A stretch of 64,000 nt of DNA, from assembly GCA_903823025.1 (NCBI GenBank), contig CAIJRK010000003.1:80078-144077 (forward strand). Reading direction: 5' to 3'. Each line of letters opens with the position of its first letter. Within the stretch, counting starts at the first letter, position 1. This DNA is from an uncultured beta proteobacterium (GTDB lineage Bacteria > Pseudomonadota > Gammaproteobacteria > Burkholderiales > Burkholderiaceae_C). The position numbers and the translations under genes were made by a program. Shown piece after piece: positions 17,124 through 26,783 of the stretch. A model generated the notes under the pieces. That model was not told the origin of the DNA and did not search any database. It saw only the letters and a program-made list of their open reading frames with translations.

Positions 17124-20100
17124 ATGACCACCACTTTTAGCGATCTACTCGACGAGCTGACCGAAGCAACCCAAACAAACCGCGACAAGGGCACACAATT
17201 CGAGTTGCTTATTGCCAATTATTTGAAGACCGATCCCCAATATGCAGACCGTCTCAGCGATGTTTGGCTATGGGGTGAATGGCCTGGTCGCTGGGGCAGT
17301 GATGATGGCATCGACATCGTTGCCCGTGAGCATGGCACTGGCGACTATTGGGCGATTCAATGCAAATTTTTCTTACCAACACATTCACTTCAAAAAGCCG
17401 ACATTGATTCGTTCTTTACAGCATCCGGCAAGCTCTTTACGGACAACGAAGCAACGCACAGTTTCAGTAACCGGCTGTTGGTATGCACTACTGATAAATG
17501 GAGTTCCAAGGCTGAGGAAGCGCTGAATGGCCAGACCATTCCGGTATCGCGCCTATGGTTCAAGGATTTGTCCGATAGCCCTATTGACTGGTCACAGTTC
17601 AGTCTCTCCAACATCAAGGATATACGTCTCAAAAAGAAAAAGGAACTCCGCCCTCATCAAAGTGAAGCCACCAGCCTTGTCATTGAAGGATTTTCTAGCA
17701 ATGATCGAGGCAAGCTCATCATGGCTTGTGGTACCGGCAAAACTTTTACATCACTGCGTCTGGCGGAACAGCTCACGCCGCCCAACGGGCGAATTCTATT
17801 TCTCGCGCCATCAATATCGCTGGTTTCGCAAAGCCTGCGCGAATGGACAGCCGAAGCGCTCACGCCGATTCATGCCTTTGTCGTTTGTTCAGATACCAAG
17901 GTTGGTAAGAATGAAGAAGATATTCGCACCCACGATTTGGCCTACCCGGCCACTACGGACGCAAACAAGTTAGCGTTAGCTGCTCAGGCCATTAGTGCCG
18001 ATCGGCGTACCGTGGTGTTTTCGACTTACCAATCGATTCAGGTGGTTGCAGATGCGCAGAAAAAAGGCTTTGGTGAATTCGACCTCATTATTTGTGATGA
18101 AGCACACCGCACCACGGGTCTGACCTTACCGGGTGAAGACGACTCAGAATTTAACAAGGTTCACCACAATCACATCGTTCGCGCCAAGAAGCGGCTTTAC
18201 ATGACGGCCACCCCCCGTATTTATGCCGATGCTTCAAAAACGAAAGCGGGCAAAAGTAATGCGGTTTTGTATTCGATGGATGACGTATCCACCTACGGTC
18301 CCGAGTTTTACCGTCTGGGTTTTGGTAAGGCTGTTACCAAAGATTTGCTGTCTGAATACAAGGTGCTGATCGTTGCCGTTGAAGAAAGCAAGATGGCAAA
18401 TCTGGCAAACGCATTCAATAACGCCTACAAAATTGACGGCAAGACGGCCATTGATATTCGCTTTGCGACCAAAATTATCGGTAGTTGGAAAGGGCTTTCA
18501 AAGCAGGGGTTAAAGCTGATCGCTGAAGACGGCCAAGAGGAAGCCATGACCGAGGACGTGGCCCCGATGCGCCGCGCAGTCGCATTCTCAAGAACAATCA
18601 AAGATTCGATTCAAACGAAAGATATTTTCGGCAAGCTGGTCACGTTGTATCAGCAGTCGCACACCGATGATGAGGACGGTAATTTGGCTCGGTGTACGCT
18701 TGGCCATGTGGATGGCGGCATGAATGCGCTAAAACGGCAAACCTCTATTGACTGGCTCAAAGGCAATGTAGACGAGGGTGAATGCCGAATCCTCTCAAAC
18801 GCACGCTGCCTGTCCGAAGGCATTGATGTTCCGGCACTCGATGCGGTGGTGTTTTTTGACACACGAGAATCTATTGTGGACATCGTTCAGTCAGTTGGTC
18901 GCGTCATGCGCAAGAGCGATGGAAAGAAATACGGTTACATCATCCTGCCAGTCTGTATTCCATCCGAGAAGGTCAAGGACTACAACACCTACATCGAGAG
19001 CGACCCGCAATTCAAAGGTATCTGGAAGGTCATTAAAGCCTTGCGTGCCCATGATGAATCATTGGTTGATGAGGCAGAATTTCGACGCAAGATCAAGGTG
19101 ATCGGTGAGGGTGCTGGCGGTGGTGACGACGGTGGCCACGGTAAGGGTTGTGGCGGCGGTACTTTGCCGTTGGACTTTCCCATGTTGCCCATTGATGCCA
19201 TTGGCGATGCCGTTTATGCAGCGATTCCCCAGAAGTTGGGCGACCGCGAATACTGGAGTGAATGGGCCAAGAGCGTTGCGACGATTTCCGACCGATTGAG
19301 TGAGCGTATCAGAAGTTTGTTATCCAATCCTACCGCAAGAAGTGCCTTTGACGGTTTTTTGAAGGGTTTGCGCGACAACCTGAATCCAGCCGTCAGTGAA
19401 ACCGATGCCATTGAAATGCTGGCCCAGCACATCATCACCCGTCCGGTGTTTGAAGCGCTGTTCGAGGGCTATTCATTCACGAAAAACAATGCGGTGTCGA
19501 AGGCCTTGCAATCCGTGACCGAGGTCATGGATGATCACGCAGTAAGCAGTGAAACCGAAAGTCTGGAAAAGTTTTACGCCAACATCCGTGAGCGTGTCAG
19601 TCTGGCAAAAAGCGACAAGTCACGTCAGGAAATCATTCGCAACCTGTACGACACTTTTTTCAATAACGCTTTCCCTCGCATGGCCCAGCGCTTGGGCATT
19701 GTTTATACGCCGGTGGAGGTGGTCGATTTCATCATCCACAGCACCGAGGCGGCACTACGCAAGCACTTCAAAACCGGCCTGACTGACAAGGGTGTTCAGA
19801 TCGTTGATCCCTTCACCGGGACGGGCACATTTATCGTCCGCCTGTTGCAGTCGGGTTTGATCAAACCCGAGGACTTGGCGCATAAATACCAGCACGAACT
19901 GCACGCCAATGAACTGGTCTTGTTGGCCTACTACATTGCCGCCATCAATATTGAAAGCAGCTATCACGCCCTGACCAATGAATATCGGTCTTTTGAGGGC
20001 ATCGTCTTGACCGATACCTTCCAAATGGGCGAGAACGATAAACAGCAAGACTTTGAAGGGTTTTCGCCGGAAAACAGCGAGCGAGTCAATCGACAGCGGC

Positions 20101-21926
20101 AGCAGGATATCCGCGTTGTTATTAGCAATCCCCCGTATTCGGCACAACAGGATAGTCAGAACGACAACAATCAGAATATTGGTTACCCGTCACTTGACGG
20201 GCGAATTCGCGATACCTACGCAGCCAAATCTGGTGCTGCAAACAAAAAGAATCTTTACGACTCCTACATTCGCGCTATACGCTGGGCCTCAGACCGCATT
20301 CATGAAAAGGGCATCGTAGCGTTTGTCACCAATGGCTCATTTCTGGATGCGAACAACATGGACGGGTTACGCAAATGTCTGACTGAGGAATACAGTCACC
20401 TGTACGTTTTCAACCTGCGCGGCAATCAGCGAACCTCTGGTGAGGAATCCAGAAGCGAGGGTGGGAAAATTTTCGGGTCAGGCTCACGCACTCCGGTTGC
20501 CATCACGCTGATGGTCAAAGACCCAGTACATTCTGGGCCTTGCGAGTTGCACTACCACGACATTGGTGACTACCTTAGCCGGGAGGAAAAGCTGGCCATC
20601 ATTGACGGCTTTGGCAGTATCGACGGCATGAATTGGCAAAGCCTTGCCCCCAATGCTGAGGGGGATTGGGCAGAGCAACGTGATCCGGCATTTGACAAGT
20701 TTCTACCGCTTGCAAACAAAGATGATGAGTTCGTCGGGTTGTTTGAAATTTGGTCGAATGGTTTACTTGCCGCACGGGATGCATGGGTTTACAATTTTTC
20801 TCGCGATGCATTAAAGCAAAACATGTCTCGAATGACGGATACCTACAACGCTGAAGTCGATAAGTATGCAAAAGTCTGTAGCGACAAACCTAAAGCTCAA
20901 TGGCCTAGTCCTGATAGTGTTGTGGATAGTGACCCGAAGAAAATTAGCTGGTCAAGCAGTCTGTTGCCGAATGTAGCCAGAGGTCGTAAAGCCACTTTTG
21001 ACTCCACTTCAATAGTTACCGGGATGTATCGCCCATTCAGTAAGTGTTATTTTTATTTTGACAGCTTGATGAACCATCGTGTGGCACAGTGGCTCCGACT
21101 TGCCCCAACATCAAGGCATTGGAATATTGTTATATCCGCTACGGGTATCGGTGCCAGCAAAACATTCTCCGCACTGGTTTCGACGTGTATTCCAAATTAC
21201 CACATGCACGACACCGGTCAATGTTTTCCCCTCTACTGGTATGAAAAATCAGAGGATATGCGCAAGTCCGCTGACGATATGTTTGCCACGACTGGCACTC
21301 CAGACGCTGATGGTTACATTCGCCACGATACGATTACCGATTGGGCTCTGGCTACCTTTCAAAAGCACTATGCCGATTCGACCATCATCAAAGAAGACAT
21401 CTTTTGGTACGTCTATGGCATCCTGCATTCACCTGAATACAAGCACCGGTTCGCCACCGACCTCAAGCGGATGTTGCCGCGCATCCCTTTCGCCGAAAAT
21501 TTCCATGCCTTTTGTGAGGCGGGACGGGCGCTGGGAAAATGGCACTTGGCCTATGAGTCGGTTGAACCCTATGCGCTGACCGAGGAAAGCAAGCGCCTGG
21601 TAATGGAACCAGGCGACTACCGGGTGACCAAGATGAGTTTTGGCAAAAAAGACGGTAAGCCTGACAAGACGGTCATTGTCTATAACGAGCATCTGACCCT
21701 GCGCGGCATCCCGATGCAAGCCTATGACTACGTGGTCAATGGCAAACCCGCCATTGAATGGATCATGGAGCGGTACGCCCAAACCACCGACAAGGATAGT
21801 GGCATCAAAAACGATCCCAATACTTGGTCAACCGATCATCGCTATATCGTTGATTTGGTTAAACGTATTGTGCGTGTCAGTGTTGAGAGTGCCGAGCTTG
21901 TAAAGAGTTTGCCAAATTTAAATTAA
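17124..21926 (+). CDS. Type ISP restriction-modification enzyme
   Basis: Single-chain 1600-residue restriction-modification enzyme of the LlaBIII/LlaGI (type ISP) kind. Order: an N-terminal Mrr-like nuclease (Asp64 in DDGIDIVA, Gln79-x-Lys81 in AIQCKF), then a superfamily 2 helicase with Walker A ACGTGKT at 201-207, DEAH at 325-328 and the late QSVGRVMRKSDGKKYGYI. A coupler follows, then an N6-adenine methyltransferase with VDPFTGTGTF near 892 and NPPY near 1002, then the C-terminal target-recognition region. Known members methylate one strand of an asymmetric site and cut after head-to-head translocation. The protein looks intact. Its 3' end overlaps the convergent neighbour's stop by 4 bp. 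Confidence 0.93.
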   Translation: MTTTFSDLLDELTEATQTNRDKGTQFELLIANYLKTDPQYADRLSDVWLWGEWPGRWGSDDGIDIVAREHGTGDYWAIQCKFFLPTHSLQKADIDSFFTASGKLFTDNEATHSFSNRLLVCTTDKWSSKAEEALNGQTIPVSRLWFKDLSDSPIDWSQFSLSNIKDIRLKKKKELRPHQSEATSLVIEGFSSNDRGKLIMACGTGKTFTSLRLAEQLTPPNGRILFLAPSISLVSQSLREWTAEALTPIHAFVVCSDTKVGKNEEDIRTHDLAYPATTDANKLALAAQAISADRRTVVFSTYQSIQVVADAQKKGFGEFDLIICDEAHRTTGLTLPGEDDSEFNKVHHNHIVRAKKRLYMTATPRIYADASKTKAGKSNAVLYSMDDVSTYGPEFYRLGFGKAVTKDLLSEYKVLIVAVEESKMANLANAFNNAYKIDGKTAIDIRFATKIIGSWKGLSKQGLKLIAEDGQEEAMTEDVAPMRRAVAFSRTIKDSIQTKDIFGKLVTLYQQSHTDDEDGNLARCTLGHVDGGMNALKRQTSIDWLKGNVDEGECRILSNARCLSEGIDVPALDAVVFFDTRESIVDIVQSVGRVMRKSDGKKYGYIILPVCIPSEKVKDYNTYIESDPQFKGIWKVIKALRAHDESLVDEAEFRRKIKVIGEGAGGGDDGGHGKGCGGGTLPLDFPMLPIDAIGDAVYAAIPQKLGDREYWSEWAKSVATISDRLSERIRSLLSNPTARSAFDGFLKGLRDNLNPAVSETDAIEMLAQHIITRPVFEALFEGYSFTKNNAVSKALQSVTEVMDDHAVSSETESLEKFYANIRERVSLAKSDKSRQEIIRNLYDTFFNNAFPRMAQRLGIVYTPVEVVDFIIHSTEAALRKHFKTGLTDKGVQIVDPFTGTGTFIVRLLQSGLIKPEDLAHKYQHELHANELVLLAYYIAAINIESSYHALTNEYRSFEGIVLTDTFQMGENDKQQDFEGFSPENSERVNRQRQQDIRVVISNPPYSAQQDSQNDNNQNIGYPSLDGRIRDTYAAKSGAANKKNLYDSYIRAIRWASDRIHEKGIVAFVTNGSFLDANNMDGLRKCLTEEYSHLYVFNLRGNQRTSGEESRSEGGKIFGSGSRTPVAITLMVKDPVHSGPCELHYHDIGDYLSREEKLAIIDGFGSIDGMNWQSLAPNAEGDWAEQRDPAFDKFLPLANKDDEFVGLFEIWSNGLLAARDAWVYNFSRDALKQNMSRMTDTYNAEVDKYAKVCSDKPKAQWPSPDSVVDSDPKKISWSSSLLPNVARGRKATFDSTSIVTGMYRPFSKCYFYFDSLMNHRVAQWLRLAPTSRHWNIVISATGIGASKTFSALVSTCIPNYHMHDTGQCFPLYWYEKSEDMRKSADDMFATTGTPDADGYIRHDTITDWALATFQKHYADSTIIKEDIFWYVYGILHSPEYKHRFATDLKRMLPRIPFAENFHAFCEAGRALGKWHLAYESVEPYALTEESKRLVMEPGDYRVTKMSFGKKDGKPDKTVIVYNEHLTLRGIPMQAYDYVVNGKPAIEWIMERYAQTTDKDSGIKNDPNTWSTDHRYIVDLVKRIVRVSVESAELVKSLPNLN

Positions 21927-22177
21927 GCAAACGGATTTTTGACTACCTTGACAGGCTTTAGCTTCACCGTATCTGGAAGCTGCTTCTCCGCCTCCAGTGC
22001 CTTGACGATACGGCCAATGAGCGATTGCAGCTCTTTGGCCAGCGTCAGGCCCGCTTGGTCTTTGGTGAGCACCACGTCACCTGTGATTGACACGCGATCG
22101 ACCCGGTTCTCAATCTCCAAGTCACCGATGCGCAGCACATCACTTTCGTTGGCGTAAGGCTTGAATTCTGATGTCAT
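21923..22177 (-). CDS. Small hypothetical protein next to the nuclease gene
   Basis: An 84-residue protein from the ATG at 22177 (MTSEFKPYANESDVLRIGDL), preceded by a good ribosome site (GAGGAAC). It has a beta-rich N-terminus (LEIENRVDRVSITGDVVLTK) followed by a helix (GLTLAKELQSLIGRIVKALE). It lies 11 bp after the nuclease stop, so the two form an operon. It overlaps the end of the type ISP gene by 4 bp. Function unknown; a role as a partner of the nuclease or the restriction system is only suggested by position. Confidence 0.65.
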   Translation of the reverse strand: MTSEFKPYANESDVLRIGDLEIENRVDRVSITGDVVLTKDQAGLTLAKELQSLIGRIVKALEAEKQLPDTVKLKPVKVVKNPFA

Positions 22178-22188
22178 AGCTGAGTTCC

Positions 22189-23052
22189 TCAAGGTTGAAG
22201 GGCGCGTTTGATGGCGTCCATGATGCTGCGGGAGAGGTCACGCAGCGTAAATTCATCTTCGGTTGGACTCTTTGGCTTGTTACCCCCGCGCGAAGAGGTC
22301 GGTTTTGGCAGCGCCATGCCACTGTCTCGGATTTTCTGGGACAGCCCCGGCAAGGCACTGACACCAATCATTTTCTCCAGATCGGAGACCGAGATCGAGG
22401 AATAATCACGGGTATCGTCGTTCGTGATCACGTAGGCTCCAGCCCGCTGTTGGGCAGGGCTGTAGAGCACTTTCCAAAGATGTGTCGGCACCAGCACGTT
22501 TCCGATACGCTGAATATCGTTGCCGATAAAAGCAGGCCCCGACACCACATAAACTTCACCTTCGTTGAGCGCCAGTTGTCGCGCCGACTTTTCAATACCA
22601 GCCCAGACCCCCGCATTGTTGGCATGTATTTGCGGAACCATGTTGGCCAGTGAAAACGATTCTGCTTGCGCTGATCGGGTAGCGAAATCGGCATTGGGGG
22701 CCATGTGCCCACGATCGTAGCCCGAGCGGGCGTAGTCGCGCAGTTCAGCCCGATCCTGAGTGGGTAAGGCGCTCTCAGCATGAAATGAATCCTTCCTGGA
22801 TAGCGTCTTTGCCGCCACCAGATTAGCCCGTGTCAGGTGCTCGGCTGAGTAGAGGGGGGTTCGGCTGATACCGGAGTGCAACACAGCGAAAGCCTCAAAG
22901 CAGACCTCCTGTGTACGAGCCTGTAGTTTGGGATTAGTGATGGTGGGCGCAACGCCGCTGGCGAAGTGTGCAGAACATTGAGTAGCAGCAGCCCAAGTCG
23001 GCATCGCAAGGCAGGCAACCAGAGACAAAGTAAGCGGGAGAAATCGTGACAT
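22189..23052 (-). CDS. Secreted DNA/RNA non-specific endonuclease
   Basis: A NUC-family (beta-beta-alpha-metal) endonuclease. From the ATG at 23052 it has a signal peptide (MSRFLPLTLSLVACLAMPTWA); the track start at 23097 is also possible. The catalytic DRGHMAPNADF motif is intact, followed by SFSLANMVPQIHANNAGVW containing the metal-binding Asn. It then continues EVYVVSGPAFIG and VPTHLWKVLYSP, as in serratial nuclease relatives. A C-terminal tail of about 40 charged residues is unusual. It is probably exported. It is divergent from the small HRSGCHRWH protein. Confidence 0.88.
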   Translation of the reverse strand: MSRFLPLTLSLVACLAMPTWAAATQCSAHFASGVAPTITNPKLQARTQEVCFEAFAVLHSGISRTPLYSAEHLTRANLVAAKTLSRKDSFHAESALPTQDRAELRDYARSGYDRGHMAPNADFATRSAQAESFSLANMVPQIHANNAGVWAGIEKSARQLALNEGEVYVVSGPAFIGNDIQRIGNVLVPTHLWKVLYSPAQQRAGAYVITNDDTRDYSSISVSDLEKMIGVSALPGLSQKIRDSGMALPKPTSSRGGNKPKSPTEDEFTLRDLSRSIMDAIKRALQP

Positions 23053-23135
23053 GAGCAAGAGTACGTAGTAAGGCATGGACAGCTTGATGTGAAACACATC
23101 CGTTGCAGCTTAAATTTAAGCGACACTAACAAGCA

Positions 23136-23399
23136 ATGAACAGATATTTAACGATTCTCGCGTATTTCGCACTCATTTCGTTGGTTTCTACGGTCAGTCC
23201 TCCTGCTTCCGCCCACCGAAGTGGGTGTCATCGGTGGCACAGTTGCCCCTCGGACACGGGTAGTTATGTCTGTGGCGACACAGGACACAGTAACGAATGC
23301 GGGCGATCTGACGTAGTCTCAGCTTCCCGAAAAAACGCTCATAGCTCTAAACTGTCGGCCAAACCAGCACGAGCACTGAACAACCACCTACTTAAGTAG
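23136..23399 (+). CDS. Small secreted Cys/His-rich protein
   Basis: An 87-residue protein with a signal peptide (MNRYLTILAYFALISLVSTV ending at ASA). It then has the motif HRSGCHRWHSCPSDTGSYVC with GDTGHSNECG. This Cys/His motif is widespread as a short extracellular domain, sometimes attached to secreted nucleases. It is divergent from the non-specific endonuclease 84 bp away. The last codons (NNHLLK, stop) lie within a 20-bp palindrome, so the original C-terminus may have been replaced. Function unknown, probably periplasmic or secreted. Confidence 0.65.
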   Translation: MNRYLTILAYFALISLVSTVSPPASAHRSGCHRWHSCPSDTGSYVCGDTGHSNECGRSDVVSASRKNAHSSKLSAKPARALNNHLLK

Positions 23400-23542
23400 G
23401 TGGGTTCGCGCGGGTCGCAGAGGACTGGAAGTCCACCCGATTCGCTCCCCGCGCTGGGGATGCAATTGCGAATACTTGTGTGGTTCATCCAACGCCAAAG
23501 AGAAGAAATAGCATGGCTAAAGCTGACCGGCTGGAAGCCGGT
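23384..23542. repeat. Pair of hairpins, possible IS200/IS605-type end remnant
   Basis: A perfect 20-bp palindrome CCACCTACTTAAGTAGGTGG (23384-23403) is followed about 120 bp later by a second hairpin ACCGGCT-GGA-AGCCGGT (23526-23542) and GGTTTTAACC. Subterminal hairpins of this kind are typical of IS200/IS605 family ends. No tnpA or tnpB is present. The identification is inference from shape. Confidence 0.35.
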
Positions 23543-24092
23543 GGTTTTAACCTTGTGATTGAAAATAAAAAATTCTGGCACCGGTCAACTTTATCCGAAG
23601 CCGACCGTCAAAATTGAAAGTCAGCAATGGAGCGCCACGTACTTCGGTTGGGCAGCGATTGCGGGTATTGACGACTGGCAGCTTGATGGCAGCCCAATTG
23701 CATGATTTTCGATGCCGGTGTGCCGCCGCTCACAGGCTTCGGCATCGTGCCCGAAGCGGTCAGCCGCCGCTGGATGGAGCAGTCATTCGCCGACGCTGTC
23801 GGTTACAGACAGCGGACATTCGCCATGCAGGTATGGGTTTCATCCACTGGGCGGCTCATGTGCAGCGTTAGCGGGTACTGACTAACGGCTGCTTTCTTGA
23901 AGTGCAGCAACAAAACTTTGGGCGCAAGACAGCAGTTATTAATGTCGGCCAGACATGGTGCAACAAACTCCAGCCATTCGCCTGTTGAAATTGCGTTCCT
24001 TCAATTAGTCATTCAGTTTCCAGGCGCTGGTTCATATCAATGAAAAGAGGTGAGAAGAAATACGGTTAGTGCGCATCTTCCCCCTTACTTAT
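23543..24092. other. Intergenic region with one imperfect hairpin
   Basis: No supported gene. A short hairpin (CAGCGTTAG ... CTAACGGCTG, about 23867-23896) stands out. The 85-residue plus-strand ORF at 23614 has no recognisable protein content. The end of the minus-strand HEPN-STAND gene lies at 24093. Confidence 0.4.
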
Positions 24093-26783
24093 TCAAGCTA
24101 CCAACCAAGCCTCAGTTGCACGCAATGCATTTCCGGTTCGGCTTGGATCGAATTTGAACGCGAGTTCAACGCCTGGAGCAAGTAGCCCTCGCTTCTGCCA
24201 ATCTCCATTGTCGAAAACGTCTAAATGAACAAAATAATCTTCTCCTGCATGGTCTTGCACAAAAATATAGCTTGTTTCGCCACGCATGCCATTTTTCACC
24301 CGACCAAACGTAAAGCCGTTCTTTTGAAAATTGCTTCGAGTGGCTTCATCTGGCGCAAGTTCTTGAGCCTGGCCGCCAATTTCAGTGAAAAGTGATATCA
24401 GTATCGATATCTCTTTTGAGTCTATTCCTTTTCGATTTGCATCATTCGAAAGACAAAAACGAAGTAGGTTAAGAATTGCTGTGCGATTTTCCTGTTCGAA
24501 ATCACAAAAATTGACCCCGCGAGTATCGTAATACCGAATTTCATTACTCAGCTTTCGGAGTTCCGGCATGAGCCACTTTTGGAAACCTTCAGCGATAATG
24601 GTTTTCAACATTGGTTTCGAAGCCTTTGCAAGCAGGTTGCCAAGCCGACGTGTATCGCATTCGTGCTTTCTGAATTCCTCGTCTGCTTGCCGCCTATACG
24701 CAGATGCGCGTCCAATTGCCAAGCTTGGCAAGCTATCTAGTTTTGCTTCCCAATCTGCTGTTGAATCAAAGACTTCGCTAAATTTTTCAGCAATATTTGC
24801 ACTGTGCAGGAAAAGCCCCCAAATTCGATTCGCATGATGCTCACCGGCCTTTTCTGTAGAGCCCCAGCCCCCATTTATAAGACTCTTGGTTACTTGGTAG
24901 AGTTCACTAATGTTATGCCGCTGATACGCTAAGGCCAATCCAAACATCGGTGCGGGGTCATCAGGGTTGAGTGCACATGCACGCTTAAATTGATTGACAG
25001 CGGTAGCATGGTCATCAAGTTCGAACGTTGCCCTAGCATAAAGACGGCATAAGAAAGATGAGTCGGATTCCGCAAATAGCTTATGACGAAGTTCCCCTTC
25101 AATTTGAACCAGTGCTGCTCGATCTTCACGTTTAACGGCTGCCTTTATTTTCTTTGATATGGCAATTAGTGATGCAGGTGTGTTTGACGGAATGTAGTTA
25201 AGATCTACCGGAGAAATATTCCGTTCTAACTGAAGTTTTAGCGCTGATTCAGCGGTTGCTTTGCTCTGCATTAGCCACTCTGCCGCTTTCGATCGCATTG
25301 CGAGGTTTCGCGGGTGCGACCTAAGTAGATCACGTATTGAACTTCCGAGAGAATAGACTTCTGAGTTATCAGCTTCAAGCCTGGTAAGAAGGGACGTCTT
25401 TGAGAGTTTGGAAATTGCCTCTGCCGCTTCATCAACGCTACATTCCAAAGCGCCGCAAATTTCTGATCGGTTTGGGGTATCCAGCGCAAACACTGTCTCA
25501 AGTACTTGATTTTCTAATTCGGAAAGCTGGTCCAGCAGGCTCGTAAACGAGAAGGCCAATACGTCTTTTTCAGACTTTTGCAAAGCCTCCGATATTTCAG
25601 CGCCAGAGACATAAAGATCAATAGTAATGCGTATTGCCAGCGGGTTGAAGTTACACCCGATGGCAATTCTTTCCAGCAGGTCATTATCCTTTGTAGGATG
25701 CCCTTTGCTGCTCAGATATGCCCTAGCCAAGGCGATTGCCCCTGACTTGTCTAAGACGCCCAACGGAACATTCTTGGCACTATCAACAGGAATTCGGCTG
25801 GTTACTACAACTTTCCAGTCTTCTGGCAATTCCTCATAGAAGGAATTAAAAGTTGTGGGCGAGTCACGTAAGAGAGTTTCCAAATTGTCCAAGCAAAGAA
25901 GTAGTCTTTTCTTACGTAGCCTATCTTTCAATTGTTCAAAACTATTGAAATCCTCTCCAAATATCTCTGACGCCTCCTTGCAGAGAATGTCTTTCATATC
26001 CTCCAGGCCGGCCGGAGCAGTGAGTATTTGAACCCCCGTCGATGTAAGTCTTTCCTGCTTGAATGAGGTCCACAAAACACCGTCAAAGAATTGTGCTGAT
26101 TCGGTGGAAAGACAAAAATCAGATACCACTTGCTGCATAAGACTTGTCTTTCCAACCCCTCCCTTTGCAACCAGTGCTATTAGTGGAGCGCGTCGGTTTT
26201 TCAGTTCCTTTTGAAGAACTGCAATGTCCCTAGCACGGCCAACCAAACCAGTTATTGAATGTTCGAAATCTGCTGGCAGAACAGCTGGGACTGACCAACG
26301 CTTTTTGTACATCCAGTCTTCTGGTGGCTCCTGTAGAGTTCCCTGGTCTGCATTCTGGAATGCAAGAGAGACTTCAAAAAATCCTAGCGCGTCAATAGTC
26401 GGGTCGACAGCAATAGTCGCGCAGCGATACCAAAAACAATCAGGAAACGGTCGATTTGGATGACTGATTGCATTCCGAATATCAAATATTTCGAGCGCCG
26501 TACTTAATTTTTCAAGAGACGCTAAAAAAGCCGCATCAGAAGTTCCAACTGCACAAATTTGGGCTAATGAAAACACTTCGCCAAGATATGAGTTTTCAAC
26601 GATTAAACGAGATTTATGCGTTGAGTCAACATCGTTCGCTATGCTTGAACGAGTAAGGATCATTTTCCCCGTCTCAGTGTGGGAGGCTTGCGAGCCTTTT
26701 TCCCTAACATACCGGCCCAATGCGCGCTCCAATTCGTAGACAATCATCGCGCATTTGATTCTTGCTATTGAGTGCTGTTCCAA
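24093..26783 (-). CDS. HEPN-STAND NTPase-TPR protein with cold-shock-like C-terminus
   Basis: An 896-residue multidomain protein. The N-terminal 160 residues are helical with R103-N104-x3-H108 (DIRNAISHPNRP), the Rx4-6H motif of HEPN RNases. A STAND NTPase follows: SITGLVGRARDIAVLQKEL, Walker A AKGGVGKTS at 206-214 and Walker B LLLCLDNLE at 294-302. After a winged-helix region (about 420-500) come TPR-like helices (about 560-680, e.g. ALNPDDPAPMFGLALAYQRH). The last 75 residues (GFTFGRVKN, YIFVQDHAGEDYFVHLDVF) look like a cold-shock OB-fold. STAND NTPases with nuclease effectors are known antiphage sensors (Avs group). The domain order is visible; the defence role is inference. Confidence 0.8.
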   Translation of the reverse strand: MEQHSIARIKCAMIVYELERALGRYVREKGSQASHTETGKMILTRSSIANDVDSTHKSRLIVENSYLGEVFSLAQICAVGTSDAAFLASLEKLSTALEIFDIRNAISHPNRPFPDCFWYRCATIAVDPTIDALGFFEVSLAFQNADQGTLQEPPEDWMYKKRWSVPAVLPADFEHSITGLVGRARDIAVLQKELKNRRAPLIALVAKGGVGKTSLMQQVVSDFCLSTESAQFFDGVLWTSFKQERLTSTGVQILTAPAGLEDMKDILCKEASEIFGEDFNSFEQLKDRLRKKRLLLCLDNLETLLRDSPTTFNSFYEELPEDWKVVVTSRIPVDSAKNVPLGVLDKSGAIALARAYLSSKGHPTKDNDLLERIAIGCNFNPLAIRITIDLYVSGAEISEALQKSEKDVLAFSFTSLLDQLSELENQVLETVFALDTPNRSEICGALECSVDEAAEAISKLSKTSLLTRLEADNSEVYSLGSSIRDLLRSHPRNLAMRSKAAEWLMQSKATAESALKLQLERNISPVDLNYIPSNTPASLIAISKKIKAAVKREDRAALVQIEGELRHKLFAESDSSFLCRLYARATFELDDHATAVNQFKRACALNPDDPAPMFGLALAYQRHNISELYQVTKSLINGGWGSTEKAGEHHANRIWGLFLHSANIAEKFSEVFDSTADWEAKLDSLPSLAIGRASAYRRQADEEFRKHECDTRRLGNLLAKASKPMLKTIIAEGFQKWLMPELRKLSNEIRYYDTRGVNFCDFEQENRTAILNLLRFCLSNDANRKGIDSKEISILISLFTEIGGQAQELAPDEATRSNFQKNGFTFGRVKNGMRGETSYIFVQDHAGEDYFVHLDVFDNGDWQKRGLLAPGVELAFKFDPSRTGNALRATEAWLVA

